Assembly (NCBI RefSeq): GCF_006715305.1
Contig: NZ_VFMY01000001.1
Coordinates: 1,178,001-1,242,000, forward strand
Direction: 5' to 3'
DNA from: Arthrobacter sp. SLBN-100
GTDB taxonomy: Bacteria > Actinomycetota > Actinomycetes > Actinomycetales > Micrococcaceae
Length of the DNA stretch: 64,000 nucleotides
Part shown: piece by piece, positions 18,380-28,823 of the stretch
Numbering within the stretch: position 1 is the stretch's first letter
Layout: every line of letters starts with the position of its first letter
Notes under the pieces: model-generated
Database searches by the model: none
Told to the model about the DNA's origin: nothing
What the model saw: the letters and a program-made list of their open reading frames with translations, nothing else
Translations under genes and position numbers: made by a program

Positions 18380-18570
18380 CAGCGGGGGTTTAGCTTCAAT
18401 AGTAACCGTTCTGTTATCACGGCCCCCGATCGGCCGGCGCCACGGCACCGTCAGCGGCGCCCGGACAGCAGCCTTCCGCGGGTGTTGACAAGGCTGCTGA
18501 TAGTGTTTGCGATGATCATCACACCGGACCGCGGACGCGGTGCCACGCACGGAACAGGCCCCCAAAACCA

Positions 18571-19881
18571 GTGACTGACAAGACGGACGAGTCCTCCGCG
18601 GCACCCGAGAATCCTCGAAGCCCGGAGCCTTCGGCAGCCGTTCCGCCGGTAGCCGCGGCAGCCCACCGGAGAGGTTCCGCAGCAGCTGCCCTCGGACTGG
18701 TAGTCCGCCGCCTTCGGCAGCCGCTGCCCGGGGCCCAGCCAAGGCTCCGGTTCGAAATGCCGCCGGAGTACTCACAGCACGAAGAGTCCACCGAGGATCC
18801 CGACGGCGTGAGCCGCCCCCAGTTCGGTGACCCCGGCCCCCGCATGTCCCCCCAGCATCCGCTCTACCTGGGCTTTATGGGCACTGTCGGCGTAGGGGTC
18901 GCACTGCTGGTCTATTGGGTCGGGTCGCACACCACGCAACTGCTCCTGTGGATCGTCGCGGCGCTCTTCATTGCCCTGGGCCTTGAACCGGTGGTCGGGT
19001 GGCTGGAAAGCCGCAGGATTCCACGTCCGGCCGGCATCCTGGTGTCCGTCAGCGTGCTCGTGGCTGCCGTCGTCGGTTTTTTTGCCACCCTGATCCCCAC
19101 CATCGTGGAACAGGTCACCGAGATCGTGGAGCAGGCACCCATCTGGGTCCGGGACTTTATGAACTCGGACCTGTTCCGTACGCTGGATGACCAGTTCGGA
19201 GTCCGCGACCGGATCGCCGAAGAAGTCAACAAGTTCGTCAACGACCCCGAGGCCATGGGCGGAATCGCCGGCGGCGTGGTGGGATTCGGATCCACGGTAG
19301 CCAACGGATTATTCGGGGCCCTGATTGTCCTGGTGCTCAGCCTGTACTTCCTGGCAGCGCTGCCGGCGATGAAGAAGTGGGGCTACCGGCTTGCTCCGCG
19401 CTCGCGCCGCCATCGGGTGGAGGCATTGTCCGAGGAAATCACCAAATCAGTGGGCAACTACGTCATCGGACAGGCCTGCGTTGCCATCCTGAATGCCACG
19501 TTCGCCTTTATCGTGATGTCCGTCGTGGGGGTCCCGTTCGCCCTGCTGCTGGCGTTTGTGGTGGCACTGCTTGCCTTTATCCCGCTGGTGGGGGCCATGA
19601 TCGCCGGCGTGGTGGTGGTCCTCATTGCCCTCACCGTGGGCTGGCAGACCGCCACGGTCTACGGCATCTGCTACTTCGCCTACCTGCAGTTCGAGGCGTA
19701 CTTCATCTCGCCGCGCATCATGCAGAAGGCCGTGGCCGTACCGGGAGCGGTGGCCGTCATCTCCGTCATCGCAGGCGGCAGCCTGCTGGGTGTCCTGGGC
19801 GCCCTGATCGCTATTCCCACCGCGGCCGCCATTTTGCTGCTGATCAAGGAAATCTACATCGTCCGGCAGGACAAGCACTGA
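18571..19881 (+). CDS. AI-2E family transporter
   Basis: 436 aa. After a 90-residue Ala/Pro-rich cytosolic extension there are 7-8 hydrophobic segments in the order typical of the AI-2E/PerM family, including the membrane pair TQLLLWIVAALFIALGLEPVVGWL and the late LLAFIPLVGAMIAGV motif. Family members export small molecules or ions (TqsA autoinducer-2, Na+/H+ antiporters); the substrate here is unknown. GTG at 18571 is the start. A TTGACA at 18485-18490 could be its -35, but no convincing -10 lies at 17 nt. The N-terminal extension is unusually long. Confidence 0.87.
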   Translation: MTDKTDESSAAPENPRSPEPSAAVPPVAAAAHRRGSAAAALGLVVRRLRQPLPGAQPRLRFEMPPEYSQHEESTEDPDGVSRPQFGDPGPRMSPQHPLYLGFMGTVGVGVALLVYWVGSHTTQLLLWIVAALFIALGLEPVVGWLESRRIPRPAGILVSVSVLVAAVVGFFATLIPTIVEQVTEIVEQAPIWVRDFMNSDLFRTLDDQFGVRDRIAEEVNKFVNDPEAMGGIAGGVVGFGSTVANGLFGALIVLVLSLYFLAALPAMKKWGYRLAPRSRRHRVEALSEEITKSVGNYVIGQACVAILNATFAFIVMSVVGVPFALLLAFVVALLAFIPLVGAMIAGVVVVLIALTVGWQTATVYGICYFAYLQFEAYFISPRIMQKAVAVPGAVAVISVIAGGSLLGVLGALIAIPTAAAILLLIKEIYIVRQDKH

Positions 19882-19948
19882 GGTACTGGAGCTCCCAAAG
19901 CGCGGCGCCCAGAGCAGCGCCGGCTATGGCACTGGACCTCTTGGAGCA

Positions 19949-20749
19949 CTAGGCCGGCGCGTTGGCCACCGGCCCGTCCCATTCCTGCGGAAGGCTGGTT
20001 CCCACGGAGCCCGCGCCCGTGACCTCATGGACGATCTCGTTCAGCACCCGCCCGGCGTACTTCTCCCCCACCCACAGGTGCTTGGCACCCTTGACTCCCA
20101 CCACGCGGGCTTGCGGCACCAGACTGAAGCGCTGCGCTGCTTCCGCAGGCTGAAGGTAGTCATCGTGCTCGGGCACCAGCACCTTGAGCGGCTTGCCGGA
20201 CTGCGCCCACTGCTGGAGGTGGGAGTCCTTGGCCCGGTGCAGCGGCGGCGAGAGCAGGATGGCGCCCTCGATCTCAGACGCCACGGGTTCAACAGCCCCA
20301 TACATCAGGGCAAGCTCGGTACCGAAGGACCAGCCCACCAGCCACCGGTTGGGCAACCCGCGTTCGACGGCGAAGCGGACGGCCGCCTCCACGTCATGCT
20401 GCTCCCCGATGCCCTCCTCAAAAGCTCCGGTACTCGTGCCGCGAGGGGATTCCGTGCCGCGCGTGTTGAACCGGAGCACCGCGATTCCGGCCAAGGCCGG
20501 CAGCCGGTAGGAGGCCTTGCGGTAAACATGCGAATCCATAAAACCGCCATGGGTAGGCAGCGGATGCAGGGTAATCAGGGTGGCGTTTACCGGTCCGGAC
20601 TCAGGAAGCGCCAGTTCGCCCACCAGGGTATGCCCGTCTGCCGTCGTCATCTCCACGTTGGCGCGGGTGGCCGGCAGGACAGTGGAGGCACGGATGGGAG
20701 TGGGGCCGGTGGAGTGGCTGTATTCGTACGAGGCCGGATCAAAAGTCAT
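19949..20749 (-). CDS. Alpha/beta hydrolase
   Basis: 266 aa. [14 protein letters not shown] gives the oxyanion-hole loop. [10 protein letters not shown] is the nucleophile elbow, with Ser in GxSxG form. EHDDYLQP holds the acid Asp, and GAKHLWVG the catalytic His. The match is to the small-hydrolase/dienelactone-hydrolase-like group that works on unknown acyl substrates. No signal peptide. ATG at 20749 lies 7 nt after TAAGCT (leaderless). Reading further upstream in this frame overlaps the zinc-protein gene and is not coding. Confidence 0.88.
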   Translation of the reverse strand: MTFDPASYEYSHSTGPTPIRASTVLPATRANVEMTTADGHTLVGELALPESGPVNATLITLHPLPTHGGFMDSHVYRKASYRLPALAGIAVLRFNTRGTESPRGTSTGAFEEGIGEQHDVEAAVRFAVERGLPNRWLVGWSFGTELALMYGAVEPVASEIEGAILLSPPLHRAKDSHLQQWAQSGKPLKVLVPEHDDYLQPAEAAQRFSLVPQARVVGVKGAKHLWVGEKYAGRVLNEIVHEVTGAGSVGTSLPQEWDGPVANAPA

Positions 20750-20756
20750 GCCTGCC

Positions 20757-20762
20757 AGCTTA
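20757..20762 (-). promoter_or_regulatory. -10 box of the alpha/beta hydrolase leaderless promoter
   Basis: TAAGCT on the minus strand, 7 nt before ATG at 20749. Confidence 0.5.
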
Positions 20763-20793
20763 GCGACAGCGGGAGTCCTGCCGCCCGCGGGAC

Positions 20794-21150
20794 CTAACGG
20801 TACCGGTAACTGCGGGTCATCCAGCAGTTGGTGTGCCAGTGGCGCCGCTCCGCCAGGCCGGCTGCCGCCCCGAAGAGGTGGTCGTCCTTCCAAACCACCA
20901 GATGCGCGACCCCGGGCACCACGGCAGTGGAGCACTCCGGGCAGATGTAGGTCTTCTCGGCGTTTTTGGCGGTCATGGTGCGGACCATCCATTCGCCGTC
21001 CGGCGCACTTTCCCGCCGGGCGATGCCGGCCCGGGCCCGTTCCAGGTCCAGTTCGGGAACGTCCCCGTTCGCTTTTCTTCCGCCCGCCCGGCCGGAAGCC
21101 GCCCCGGCTTTTCCGGACACTGGACGGCGGGGTCGGTTGGAACGCGGCAT
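20794..21150 (-). CDS. Small zinc-binding-like conserved protein
   Basis: 118 aa from ATG at 21150. The first 45 residues are Arg/Pro/Ser-rich and basic. The C-terminal part has YICPEC followed by [16 protein letters not shown]: two Cys, two or three His and one Cys in spacing that could hold zinc. Similar actinobacterial proteins are often labelled ATP/GTP-binding, but I see no P-loop. CAGAAT lies 6 nt before the ATG, a weak leaderless-type -10. It diverges from nucS across a 149-bp gap. Function unknown. Confidence 0.72.
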   Translation of the reverse strand: MPRSNRPRRPVSGKAGAASGRAGGRKANGDVPELDLERARAGIARRESAPDGEWMVRTMTAKNAEKTYICPECSTAVVPGVAHLVVWKDDHLFGAAAGLAERRHWHTNCWMTRSYRYR

Positions 21151-21286
21151 GCTTCCATTCTGCCCCAGCCCGGGCATCGCCAGCTCCCTCTGCCTTCTTC
21201 CGGACAGGTCCTGCGGCCGTGGCATGCTCCCGTCCGCACTCGCGTCCGCAGGAAGCCCCCGGGCAAGCGCCCGCCGCGCTAGACGG

Positions 21287-21292
21287 TAGTCT
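21287..21292 (+). promoter_or_regulatory. -10 box of the nucS leaderless promoter
   Basis: TAGTCT ends 7 nt before the GTG at 21300, with no Shine-Dalgarno site between them. This decides the nucS start. Confidence 0.6.
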
Positions 21293-21299
21293 GTACGGC

Positions 21300-21995
21300 G
21301 TGCGACTTGTCATAGCCCGATGCTCCGTTGATTACGTTGGCCGGCTCAAAGCCCATCTTCCCCTTGCCACCAGGCTCCTGCTGGTCAAGGCCGACGGCTC
21401 CGTCCTGGTCCATTCGGACGGCGGCTCCTACAAGCCGCTGAACTGGATGAGCCCGCCGGCCACCCTGCGCGTCTCGTCCCCCGAGGACGTGGACCTTGAA
21501 CTGGGAGTCGTTGAGCAGTGGACCGTGCAGTCTGCCAAGACAGATGACCGCCTCATCATCAACCTCCACGAGAAACTCAGTGAGTCATCGCATGACCTGG
21601 GCGTAGACCCCGGCCTCATCAAGGACGGCGTGGAGGCGGACCTGCAGCGGCTCCTGGCGGAGCAGATCGAAACGCTGGGCGAAGGCTATTCCCTGATCCG
21701 CCGTGAGTACTTCACGGCGATCGGGCCGGTGGACATCTTGGCCAGGGACGCGGACGGCGCCACAGTGGCCATCGAACTCAAGCGGCGCGGCGACATTGAC
21801 GGCGTGGAGCAGCTCACACGCTACCTTGAACTGCTGAACCGCGATCCCCTGCTGGCGCCGGTCCGCGGGATCTTCGCTGCCCAGCAGATCAAGCCGCAGG
21901 CAAAGGTCCTGGCGAGGGACCGCGGAATTGACTGCATAACCCTCGACTACGACGCGATGCGCGGTGTGGACGACATTGAGTCGAGGCTTTTCTGA
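21300..21995 (+). CDS. nucS: Endonuclease NucS (non-canonical mismatch repair)
   Basis: 231 aa. NucS/EndoMS cuts both strands at mismatches with the help of the beta clamp and replaces MutS/MutL in actinobacteria. The PD-(D/E)xK nuclease core is seen as [12 protein letters not shown] then VAIELKRRG. Upstream are the N-terminal dimerisation beta sandwich and the linker. The GTG at 21300 gives MRLVIARC, the normal family N-terminus. The much longer upstream open frame is not coding. The product should lower transition mutation rates. Confidence 0.95.
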   Translation: MRLVIARCSVDYVGRLKAHLPLATRLLLVKADGSVLVHSDGGSYKPLNWMSPPATLRVSSPEDVDLELGVVEQWTVQSAKTDDRLIINLHEKLSESSHDLGVDPGLIKDGVEADLQRLLAEQIETLGEGYSLIRREYFTAIGPVDILARDADGATVAIELKRRGDIDGVEQLTRYLELLNRDPLLAPVRGIFAAQQIKPQAKVLARDRGIDCITLDYDAMRGVDDIESRLF

Positions 21996-22318
21996 CGCCG
22001 CCTTTAACCAGGGGGCAGGTAATCAGCAGGCTGCCCTTCCTGAGGCGCTGAATTCGTTCCAACAAGGACATTTAACCGGCTCTTAACCCAAAATTTATTC
22101 GTTTAGTTGCCCAAACCGTTGACCTTCGCGTACCGGCATGAAATTCTTATCTCAGTCTTTGTGTAGGTGTTTTCATGCTCGCAAGACATGTTGCGAGCGC
22201 GAAGCTCCTGCAGCGCCGGCCCCTTTTCGGGACGGCAATCCAGGATTCTTCTCGCGGAGTGACCAAGGCCGGCACGAGGTGTGCCGTTCTTAAAAAGTTC
22301 CACAATGAGGAGAAATAA
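21996..22318 (+). other. Long leader region upstream of the cold-shock gene
   Basis: 323 bp without a convincing gene, notably more A+T-rich at 22080-22160 than the flanks. TTGACC at 22119-22124 may be a -35, with a weak AT-rich -10 about 17 nt further on. That would give a 5' leader of roughly 160 nt, as in many cold-shock mRNAs that fold differently in the cold. A GGGCAG/CTGCCC stem at about 22014-22038 could terminate nucS. Confidence 0.4.
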
Positions 22319-22522
22319 ATGGCACAGGGAACCGTCAAGTGGTTCAACGCTGAAAAGGGCTTCGGCTTCATTACCCCGGATGACTCCGACGGTGATGTCT
22401 TCGTTCACTACTCCGAGATCCAGACCGGCGGCTTCAAGACTCTCGACGAGAACCAGCGCGTTCAGTTCGAGATCGGCCAGGGCGCCAAGGGTCCCCAGGC
22501 AACGGGCGTTACGCTGGTTTAG
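22319..22522 (+). CDS. Cold-shock protein, CspA family
   Basis: 67 aa single cold-shock domain. RNP1 is KGFGFITP and RNP2 is DVFVHYSEI, the nucleic-acid-binding strands. It binds single-stranded RNA and DNA and melts secondary structure. AATGAGGAGAAATAA gives a clear ribosome-binding site. It is transcribed alone: long leader before it, intrinsic terminator after it. Confidence 0.96.
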   Translation: MAQGTVKWFNAEKGFGFITPDDSDGDVFVHYSEIQTGGFKTLDENQRVQFEIGQGAKGPQATGVTLV

Positions 22523-22559
22523 TCCCCGCCGGGTGGCCGCTTAATGCGGCCATCAGCGA

Positions 22560-22605
22560 AACAATGGTTCCCGGCAATTATGCCGGGGGCCATTGTTGTT
22601 TAATT
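22560..22605 (+). terminator. Intrinsic terminator of the cold-shock gene
   Basis: A 17-bp stem (22560-22576 with 22581-22597, two G-U pairs) with an ATTA loop, followed by GTTTAATT. Confidence 0.85.
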
Positions 22606-22703
22606 CAATGCCTTTCCAAGCAGGACAGGCGAACGCTATATGGGCGGGAATCCACTTCCCCACGGACCGTGAAGAGCCGGTTTATTGTTGCTAATCAGGC
22701 AGT

Positions 22704-25247
22704 TCAGTTCACCAGTTTGCGGACCAGTCGGGCGCCCTGCGGGAGGGAAAGCCCGGGCAGGTAGGCCCTTGTCAAGGCCCGGCCAATGGCCGGCAGGTAC
22801 AACGCGTCCTGGTAATACAGGTAAAGGGTACGGTACTCGGGTTTGAACCGTGACTTGAATGCGGCCAGCGAACGGAACCCGTAGACCGGTTCCAGGGCGT
22901 GCCCCACCAGGTCGAGGATCCGGACCAGGTTATCCGCCTGGTCCTCGCGGCCGGAACCGTCGCCGGAGCCGGGCAGGCTGGCCAGCGGAGAACCTGAGAG
23001 GGAGATGACCTCGACGGAACCGCGCAGCTCAAGTACCGCGGAGGCGATGAGGAATTCCATCACGCCGGGAAAACCGTCGGCACCCCGGCGCATAACGTCC
23101 AGCGTCCTGCTGACCAGCCGCCCGCCGTCGTACACCGGCAACCAGCTGGTCACCCCGTGGACGGTGCCGCTGCCATCCACGGCGAGGCAGCACAGCACCT
23201 CCGGGTCGTCGAGCTCGTCGATTCCGCCCAGTGTAAAGCCCATCTCCGGAACCGTTTTTCCGGCAGCCCATTCCTCGGACACTTCGCTCAGCTTTGACCG
23301 AAGTGCCGCCGGCAGGGAGGCGTAGGTTCCCCAGACGGCTTCGACCCCCAGCTTCCCGGCCCTGTTCAGGGCGGTGCGGACATTCTGCCATTCCTTGCCC
23401 TTGAACTCGAGTTCGCGGATGGCCAGGCGCGTCTCCTGGGCCACGGGGACCCGGGAAAACCCGCGCTCCCGCAGCATCGGCCAGACCGTATCGTCGCAGG
23501 AGTAGAGCGCGGGGATCAGGGCCTGCCTGCTGCAGTAGGCGAGGAAGCCCTCCGTCACGTGCCCTTGGGCATCTGCCGGACCGAAGGCCCCGCCCAGTGT
23601 CAGTGCCACGCTGCCATGCCGTTGGAAAGCCACAGCGCCGCGTCCGTCAGGACTGAACCAGTAGCTGTTGGGTTCCCACAGCGCCATCCAGGAGATCGGC
23701 CCGCCGCCCTGATGAAGCAGGTTGCGCGCTGTGATCCGGTCCTGCCGCCCGGAATCGCTGCCGTGATGTCCGCCGAGGAGCATCCACCATACGGCCACCA
23801 GGGCAATCACCCAGAACACGGGGCCGGAGTAGGCGAAGAGAACGGCTTCCACACTGTTCCGGTCGGCAAAAACCCGGTGGTAGTGCTGCGGGATCGGCAC
23901 CGGGACGTATTGCCTGGCCAGCTCGGCAAAAAGTCCCAGCAGGCCGCCGTCGCGCATCAGTCCCCCGGCCGACAACCAGGCGATGGCGTAGGCAGCGGCC
24001 AGGACCAGCCATGAACCTCCCACCACGAGTGCCAGCATCCGGCGGGCGGCTGGTACCGTCTGGACGCGGAACTGCCGCCGGTTAAGCCACAGGAGCACTG
24101 CCAACAGCAGGGGTACGCACACCAGGGGAAGAACGTGGGCAAAAGCGGAGCCCATGGGCGGCGCGGAGGTGCCGTGCGGCCGGGACGGAACCAGGGCAAA
24201 CAGGGCCAGGTAGACGGCGGCCAGGGCGGTCACTGCGAGCTGGATGGCAATGGCGATGTTCAAGGCGAGGCGGCGGCCGCGGCGCATTCCGTCAGCGCAG
24301 ATCAGCAACAGGACCACCGGAACCACTGCAAGCGCCAGCCCGAAGGGACCGGCAAAACCTGCCCGTCCGGCTTCCAGGCAGGATGCCTCCACCGTTGTTC
24401 CGCAGTTGAATGCCAGCTGGCTGAGGGTGGGCATCGGGTTCAGGACCACGTCCCGCAGGAGCGCCAGCGGCCCGGTGGGCGCCCGCGCGATGCCTGTGAG
24501 GATCGGTCCAACCGCAAAGACGGCAACAGTGAGGGCGAGGAGGTTTCGGGATTCACGCCCGGTGGAACGGTGGCGGTGCAGCTGGCCCTGATCTCCCTGG
24601 ATCCACCAGCCGGCCAGGAGTCCCAGGACGGCGCCGATCAGGCCGATCACCGTTTCGGCGTGCCCGATGTACAGGACCAGGAGGATCGAAATGGAGAGCA
24701 CGCCCGTCCGCAGCCTCCGCTGCCAGAGAACCGGCAGTCGGCCGGCTGCGGCAAGGCCGGCCGCCAGCACTGCCGGGTAGGGCCCGATCAGGATGTCATC
24801 GGCCATCCGGTCGAGCCATCCGTCGCCGACATAGCCCGCCAATTGGGTGATCAGCAGGAAGAGCGTGACGGCACCGAACTGGCCGCCGAGGAAAAGCGCC
24901 ACGGCGGCGGCTGTCCCGAGCCTCCGCTCTGCCAGGCCCAGCAGCACGAGGATCATCAGCGATGCGGAGATATACGCGAGGGGGTTGGTGGCGAAGAAGA
25001 GGCTGGTAAAGAGGGACCACCAGTGGCCGGCACGCAGGCCCGGTCCGCTGACTCCGGCCCCGTCCAGCAACTGTTCCGGGGGCCCCGCAAGGTAGCTGCC
25101 GGTGACGGCACCGGCGGCCAGGAACACCGCGAGGACCGCCACAGAGAACGGCATCGACTTCAGCCCTGCGATGATCCGGTCCCGAGCCGGCCGAACCACT
25201 GTTGTCCAGGCCAGGGATGCGGTGCGTATCTGCTGTCCGGACGTCAC
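22704..25247 (-). CDS. MprF-like phosphatidylglycerol aminoacyltransferase with rhomboid-like N-terminal membrane domain
   Basis: About 847 aa. The C-terminal 330 residues are the DUF2156/MprF synthase domain: WFSPDGRGAVAFQ, LEFKGKEWQNVRTALNRA and EMGFTLGG are typical of enzymes that move an amino acid from aminoacyl-tRNA to a membrane lipid. The N-terminal half has about 12 membrane helices. Its first six resemble a rhomboid fold: HWWSLFTSLFF, then ERRLG, a GPYPA where rhomboid proteases have GxSG, and GHAETVIGLIGAVLGLLAG. The catalytic Ser is missing. GTG at 25247 overlaps the esterase stop (GTGA); ATG at 25262 is an alternative. Such enzymes make the envelope less anionic and more resistant to cationic peptides. 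Confidence 0.85.
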   Translation of the reverse strand: MTSGQQIRTASLAWTTVVRPARDRIIAGLKSMPFSVAVLAVFLAAGAVTGSYLAGPPEQLLDGAGVSGPGLRAGHWWSLFTSLFFATNPLAYISASLMILVLLGLAERRLGTAAAVALFLGGQFGAVTLFLLITQLAGYVGDGWLDRMADDILIGPYPAVLAAGLAAAGRLPVLWQRRLRTGVLSISILLVLYIGHAETVIGLIGAVLGLLAGWWIQGDQGQLHRHRSTGRESRNLLALTVAVFAVGPILTGIARAPTGPLALLRDVVLNPMPTLSQLAFNCGTTVEASCLEAGRAGFAGPFGLALAVVPVVLLLICADGMRRGRRLALNIAIAIQLAVTALAAVYLALFALVPSRPHGTSAPPMGSAFAHVLPLVCVPLLLAVLLWLNRRQFRVQTVPAARRMLALVVGGSWLVLAAAYAIAWLSAGGLMRDGGLLGLFAELARQYVPVPIPQHYHRVFADRNSVEAVLFAYSGPVFWVIALVAVWWMLLGGHHGSDSGRQDRITARNLLHQGGGPISWMALWEPNSYWFSPDGRGAVAFQRHGSVALTLGGAFGPADAQGHVTEGFLAYCSRQALIPALYSCDDTVWPMLRERGFSRVPVAQETRLAIRELEFKGKEWQNVRTALNRAGKLGVEAVWGTYASLPAALRSKLSEVSEEWAAGKTVPEMGFTLGGIDELDDPEVLCCLAVDGSGTVHGVTSWLPVYDGGRLVSRTLDVMRRGADGFPGVMEFLIASAVLELRGSVEVISLSGSPLASLPGSGDGSGREDQADNLVRILDLVGHALEPVYGFRSLAAFKSRFKPEYRTLYLYYQDALYLPAIGRALTRAYLPGLSLPQGARLVRKLVN

Positions 25248-26554
25248 TGGCCGAGTCCCCATCTGTCGGAGAGGAACTGCAGGGCATCGGCAATCCGCTT
25301 GGAGGACGTGTCCCAGGAATGGCCGGTGTGTTCCACTTCGTAGGCGCGGACGTCGAAACCCGCGCCCCGGGCAGCGGCGGCGAGGGTGTTGAGGTAGGCC
25401 ACGAATTCGGGGTCGTCCTGCCCGGCAGTCAGGTACACGCCGCTGGTCTCAAAGCGCCGTTCTTTCATGATGGCCAGGGGGGTCTGCCGGTCGAATTCCT
25501 CCGGCTCCCCGGGGAAGGCGGCATCGATGGTCTTTTGCCGCTCCTTGGCCAGGGCCGGCTCGGCTTCCCCGGAAAACGACAGGACGGACGGGAACAGGTC
25601 CGGGTGACGGGTTCCCATCTGGAGTGCGCAGGTGCCGCCGAAGGAGAATCCGCCAATGGCCCACTGGCGGTGGTTGGTGTCCACGGCAAGGGTGGAACTG
25701 ATCCAGGCGGGTACATCGCGGGAAAGATACGTATCAGCCTGCGCTATCCGGCTGTCCATGCACATGGTATTGGCAGACTGTGAGCCGTTCGGATCAGGAA
25801 TCACCACCACCGGGGCCAGGCCACCGTGGGCTGCCGCGAAGGAGTCCATATGTCCGTCCAGCGCGCCTCCGGTGAGCCAGTCCGGCGGCCCGCCGGGCTG
25901 GCCGGCCACCAGGACCAGCACCGGAAGCGCCGGTCGGTTCTTGGCAAAGTACGCGGGCGGCAGATAGATGTAGGCGTCGCGGGTGGTCATACCGGAGGCG
26001 GTGCCGGGAATGGCAGCCTTGCGCAGGACTCCCCCGGCCGGAAGCTCACCCTGCGGTGCCCACCCCCGGAGCGGGACGCCGTCGGCCGCCCCCTGTTGCC
26101 GCATCAGGGCCGGTTCCAGCGTGGGGATCCGGGCCACGGCCGTGCCGAGGAGATCGCTCACGGTACGGTTCAGCCCGAAGTAGGCGTTGACCTGTACGGA
26201 GGACAGGGCTGCGACGAGCAGTACGGCGGCCAGGCCGGTGGCGCGGCGGCGCCAACTGCTTCGGGGCAGCCGGAGCAGCAGGAGGATCAAGGCAGCCACT
26301 GCGGGCACTATCCAGAGCAGGACCGTGTCCGGGATGTTTTCCGGGAAGACAGAGAAGAGATTGATGAGCGCCCAGTGGACCGTTGCCACCAAGGCGAAGG
26401 CTGCGGCGGCGGCGGCAATCACTTGGATGAACCAGCGCCGCCCGCCGGTGCGCGAGGGAGGGATGAGGAGGTATGCGGCTCCGGCCAGACCCAGGGCCAG
26501 GGAGGCCCAGTACACGGGGCCGTCGGTCAGCCGGATGTCAAAAACCCAGTCCAC
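25244..26554 (-). CDS. Membrane-anchored alpha/beta hydrolase (esterase D/antigen 85-like)
   Basis: 436 aa. Four N-terminal membrane helices span about residues 15-135. An outward-facing esterase domain follows, with YIYLPPAYF, GGFSFGGTCAL (Ser nucleophile), an acid residue near AGQDDPEF and HTGHSWD (catalytic His). The fold resembles esterase D/mycolyltransferase proteins. The gene is directly upstream of and overlaps the MprF-like gene by 4 nt. In other bacteria aminoacyl-lipid synthases are paired with aminoacyl-phosphatidylglycerol hydrolases, so this may remove the same modification; that is inference. GTG start at 26554. Confidence 0.85.
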   Translation of the reverse strand: MDWVFDIRLTDGPVYWASLALGLAGAAYLLIPPSRTGGRRWFIQVIAAAAAAFALVATVHWALINLFSVFPENIPDTVLLWIVPAVAALILLLLRLPRSSWRRRATGLAAVLLVAALSSVQVNAYFGLNRTVSDLLGTAVARIPTLEPALMRQQGAADGVPLRGWAPQGELPAGGVLRKAAIPGTASGMTTRDAYIYLPPAYFAKNRPALPVLVLVAGQPGGPPDWLTGGALDGHMDSFAAAHGGLAPVVVIPDPNGSQSANTMCMDSRIAQADTYLSRDVPAWISSTLAVDTNHRQWAIGGFSFGGTCALQMGTRHPDLFPSVLSFSGEAEPALAKERQKTIDAAFPGEPEEFDRQTPLAIMKERRFETSGVYLTAGQDDPEFVAYLNTLAAAARGAGFDVRAYEVEHTGHSWDTSSKRIADALQFLSDRWGLGQ

Positions 26555-26559
26555 TTTGG

Positions 26560-26991
26560 CTAGCGCCAGGTGCCCACGCCGATGACCGGGCCGGCTTCCA
26601 GCCAGGAGGACAACCCGGCGTAGGCGTCGAACTTCATGGCCAGGCGGAGGTTCTGCCCCTCGTACCGGAGTTCAACGATGACGACGTCGGGCTGGACCTT
26701 CACTGCCTCGGCCTCCGTGGGCTTGCGGCGGCCCAGCAGTTCCAGTGAGTGACGCTTGAATTTGTGCTTCGGCCGGACACTCAGCGAGAACAGGCGGAAC
26801 CACTCGAGGTCGTTGTCCTGATAACGACAAACCCCCACCTGCCAGCTGTTTCCAGCCATGCAAATGGAGGCGTCCACCGTGCCGAGGGCGCGCCGCAGGT
26901 TGAAGCGGCGCACCCCCGAAAGGCACAGTGCAAATACCAGCAATCCAAACGTGATTGCCATGGCGATGAACGGAAGACTCGGTGCGTCCAT
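26560..26991 (-). CDS. DUF2550 domain protein
   Basis: 143 aa with one N-terminal membrane helix (FIAMAITFGLLVFALCLSG) and a 110-residue cytosolic domain rich in beta strands (WQVGVCRYQDNDLEWFRLF, VVIVELRYEGQ). DUF2550 genes follow atpC across actinobacteria; function unknown. It starts 10 nt after the atpC stop and is probably the last gene of the ATP synthase operon. The sequence upstream in frame is an atpC shadow. Confidence 0.85.
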   Translation of the reverse strand: MDAPSLPFIAMAITFGLLVFALCLSGVRRFNLRRALGTVDASICMAGNSWQVGVCRYQDNDLEWFRLFSLSVRPKHKFKRHSLELLGRRKPTEAEAVKVQPDVVIVELRYEGQNLRLAMKFDAYAGLSSWLEAGPVIGVGTWR

Positions 26992-27001
26992 CAAGGTGGT
27001 G

Positions 27002-27286
27002 CTAGCGGATCCCAGCGGTAGCCGAGCCGCCCAGTTGGGCGTTGTCAGCGACGATAACCACGCGGTTGTTGTCCACGGAGAAGAATCCGCCGTCGACATC
27101 TACCGCAATACGGTCCCCGGACACCGGCTGGATAGCCAGTTCACCCTCGGCCAGGATCGCCAGCAGGGGCGAGTGGCCGGGCAGGATTCCGATTTCACCA
27201 TCGCTGGTGCGGGCCTTGACCATCTTGGCCGCTCCGGACCACACGAAGTGGTCCGCTGCGACAATCTCAACCTCAAGCTCAGCCAT
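27002..27286 (-). CDS. atpC: F1 ATP synthase epsilon subunit
   Basis: 94 aa. It has the N-terminal beta sandwich (ELEVEIVAADHFVWSG, GEIGILPGHSPLLA, GGFFSVDNNRVVIVAD). It lacks the long C-terminal helical hairpin, so it is shorter than the 130-140 aa enteric form; this is normal for actinobacteria. It is a rotor part that couples to gamma. ATG at 27286 is 1 nt after the atpD stop. Confidence 0.95.
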   Translation of the reverse strand: MAELEVEIVAADHFVWSGAAKMVKARTSDGEIGILPGHSPLLAILAEGELAIQPVSGDRIAVDVDGGFFSVDNNRVVIVADNAQLGGSATAGIR

Positions 27287-27287
27287 A

Positions 27288-28823
<1,536 letters not shown>

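Noticed and set aside
18485..18516. Sigma-70-type promoter for the AI-2E gene
   Set aside because: TTGACA is present but no acceptable -10 at 16-18 nt, so not listed as a feature.
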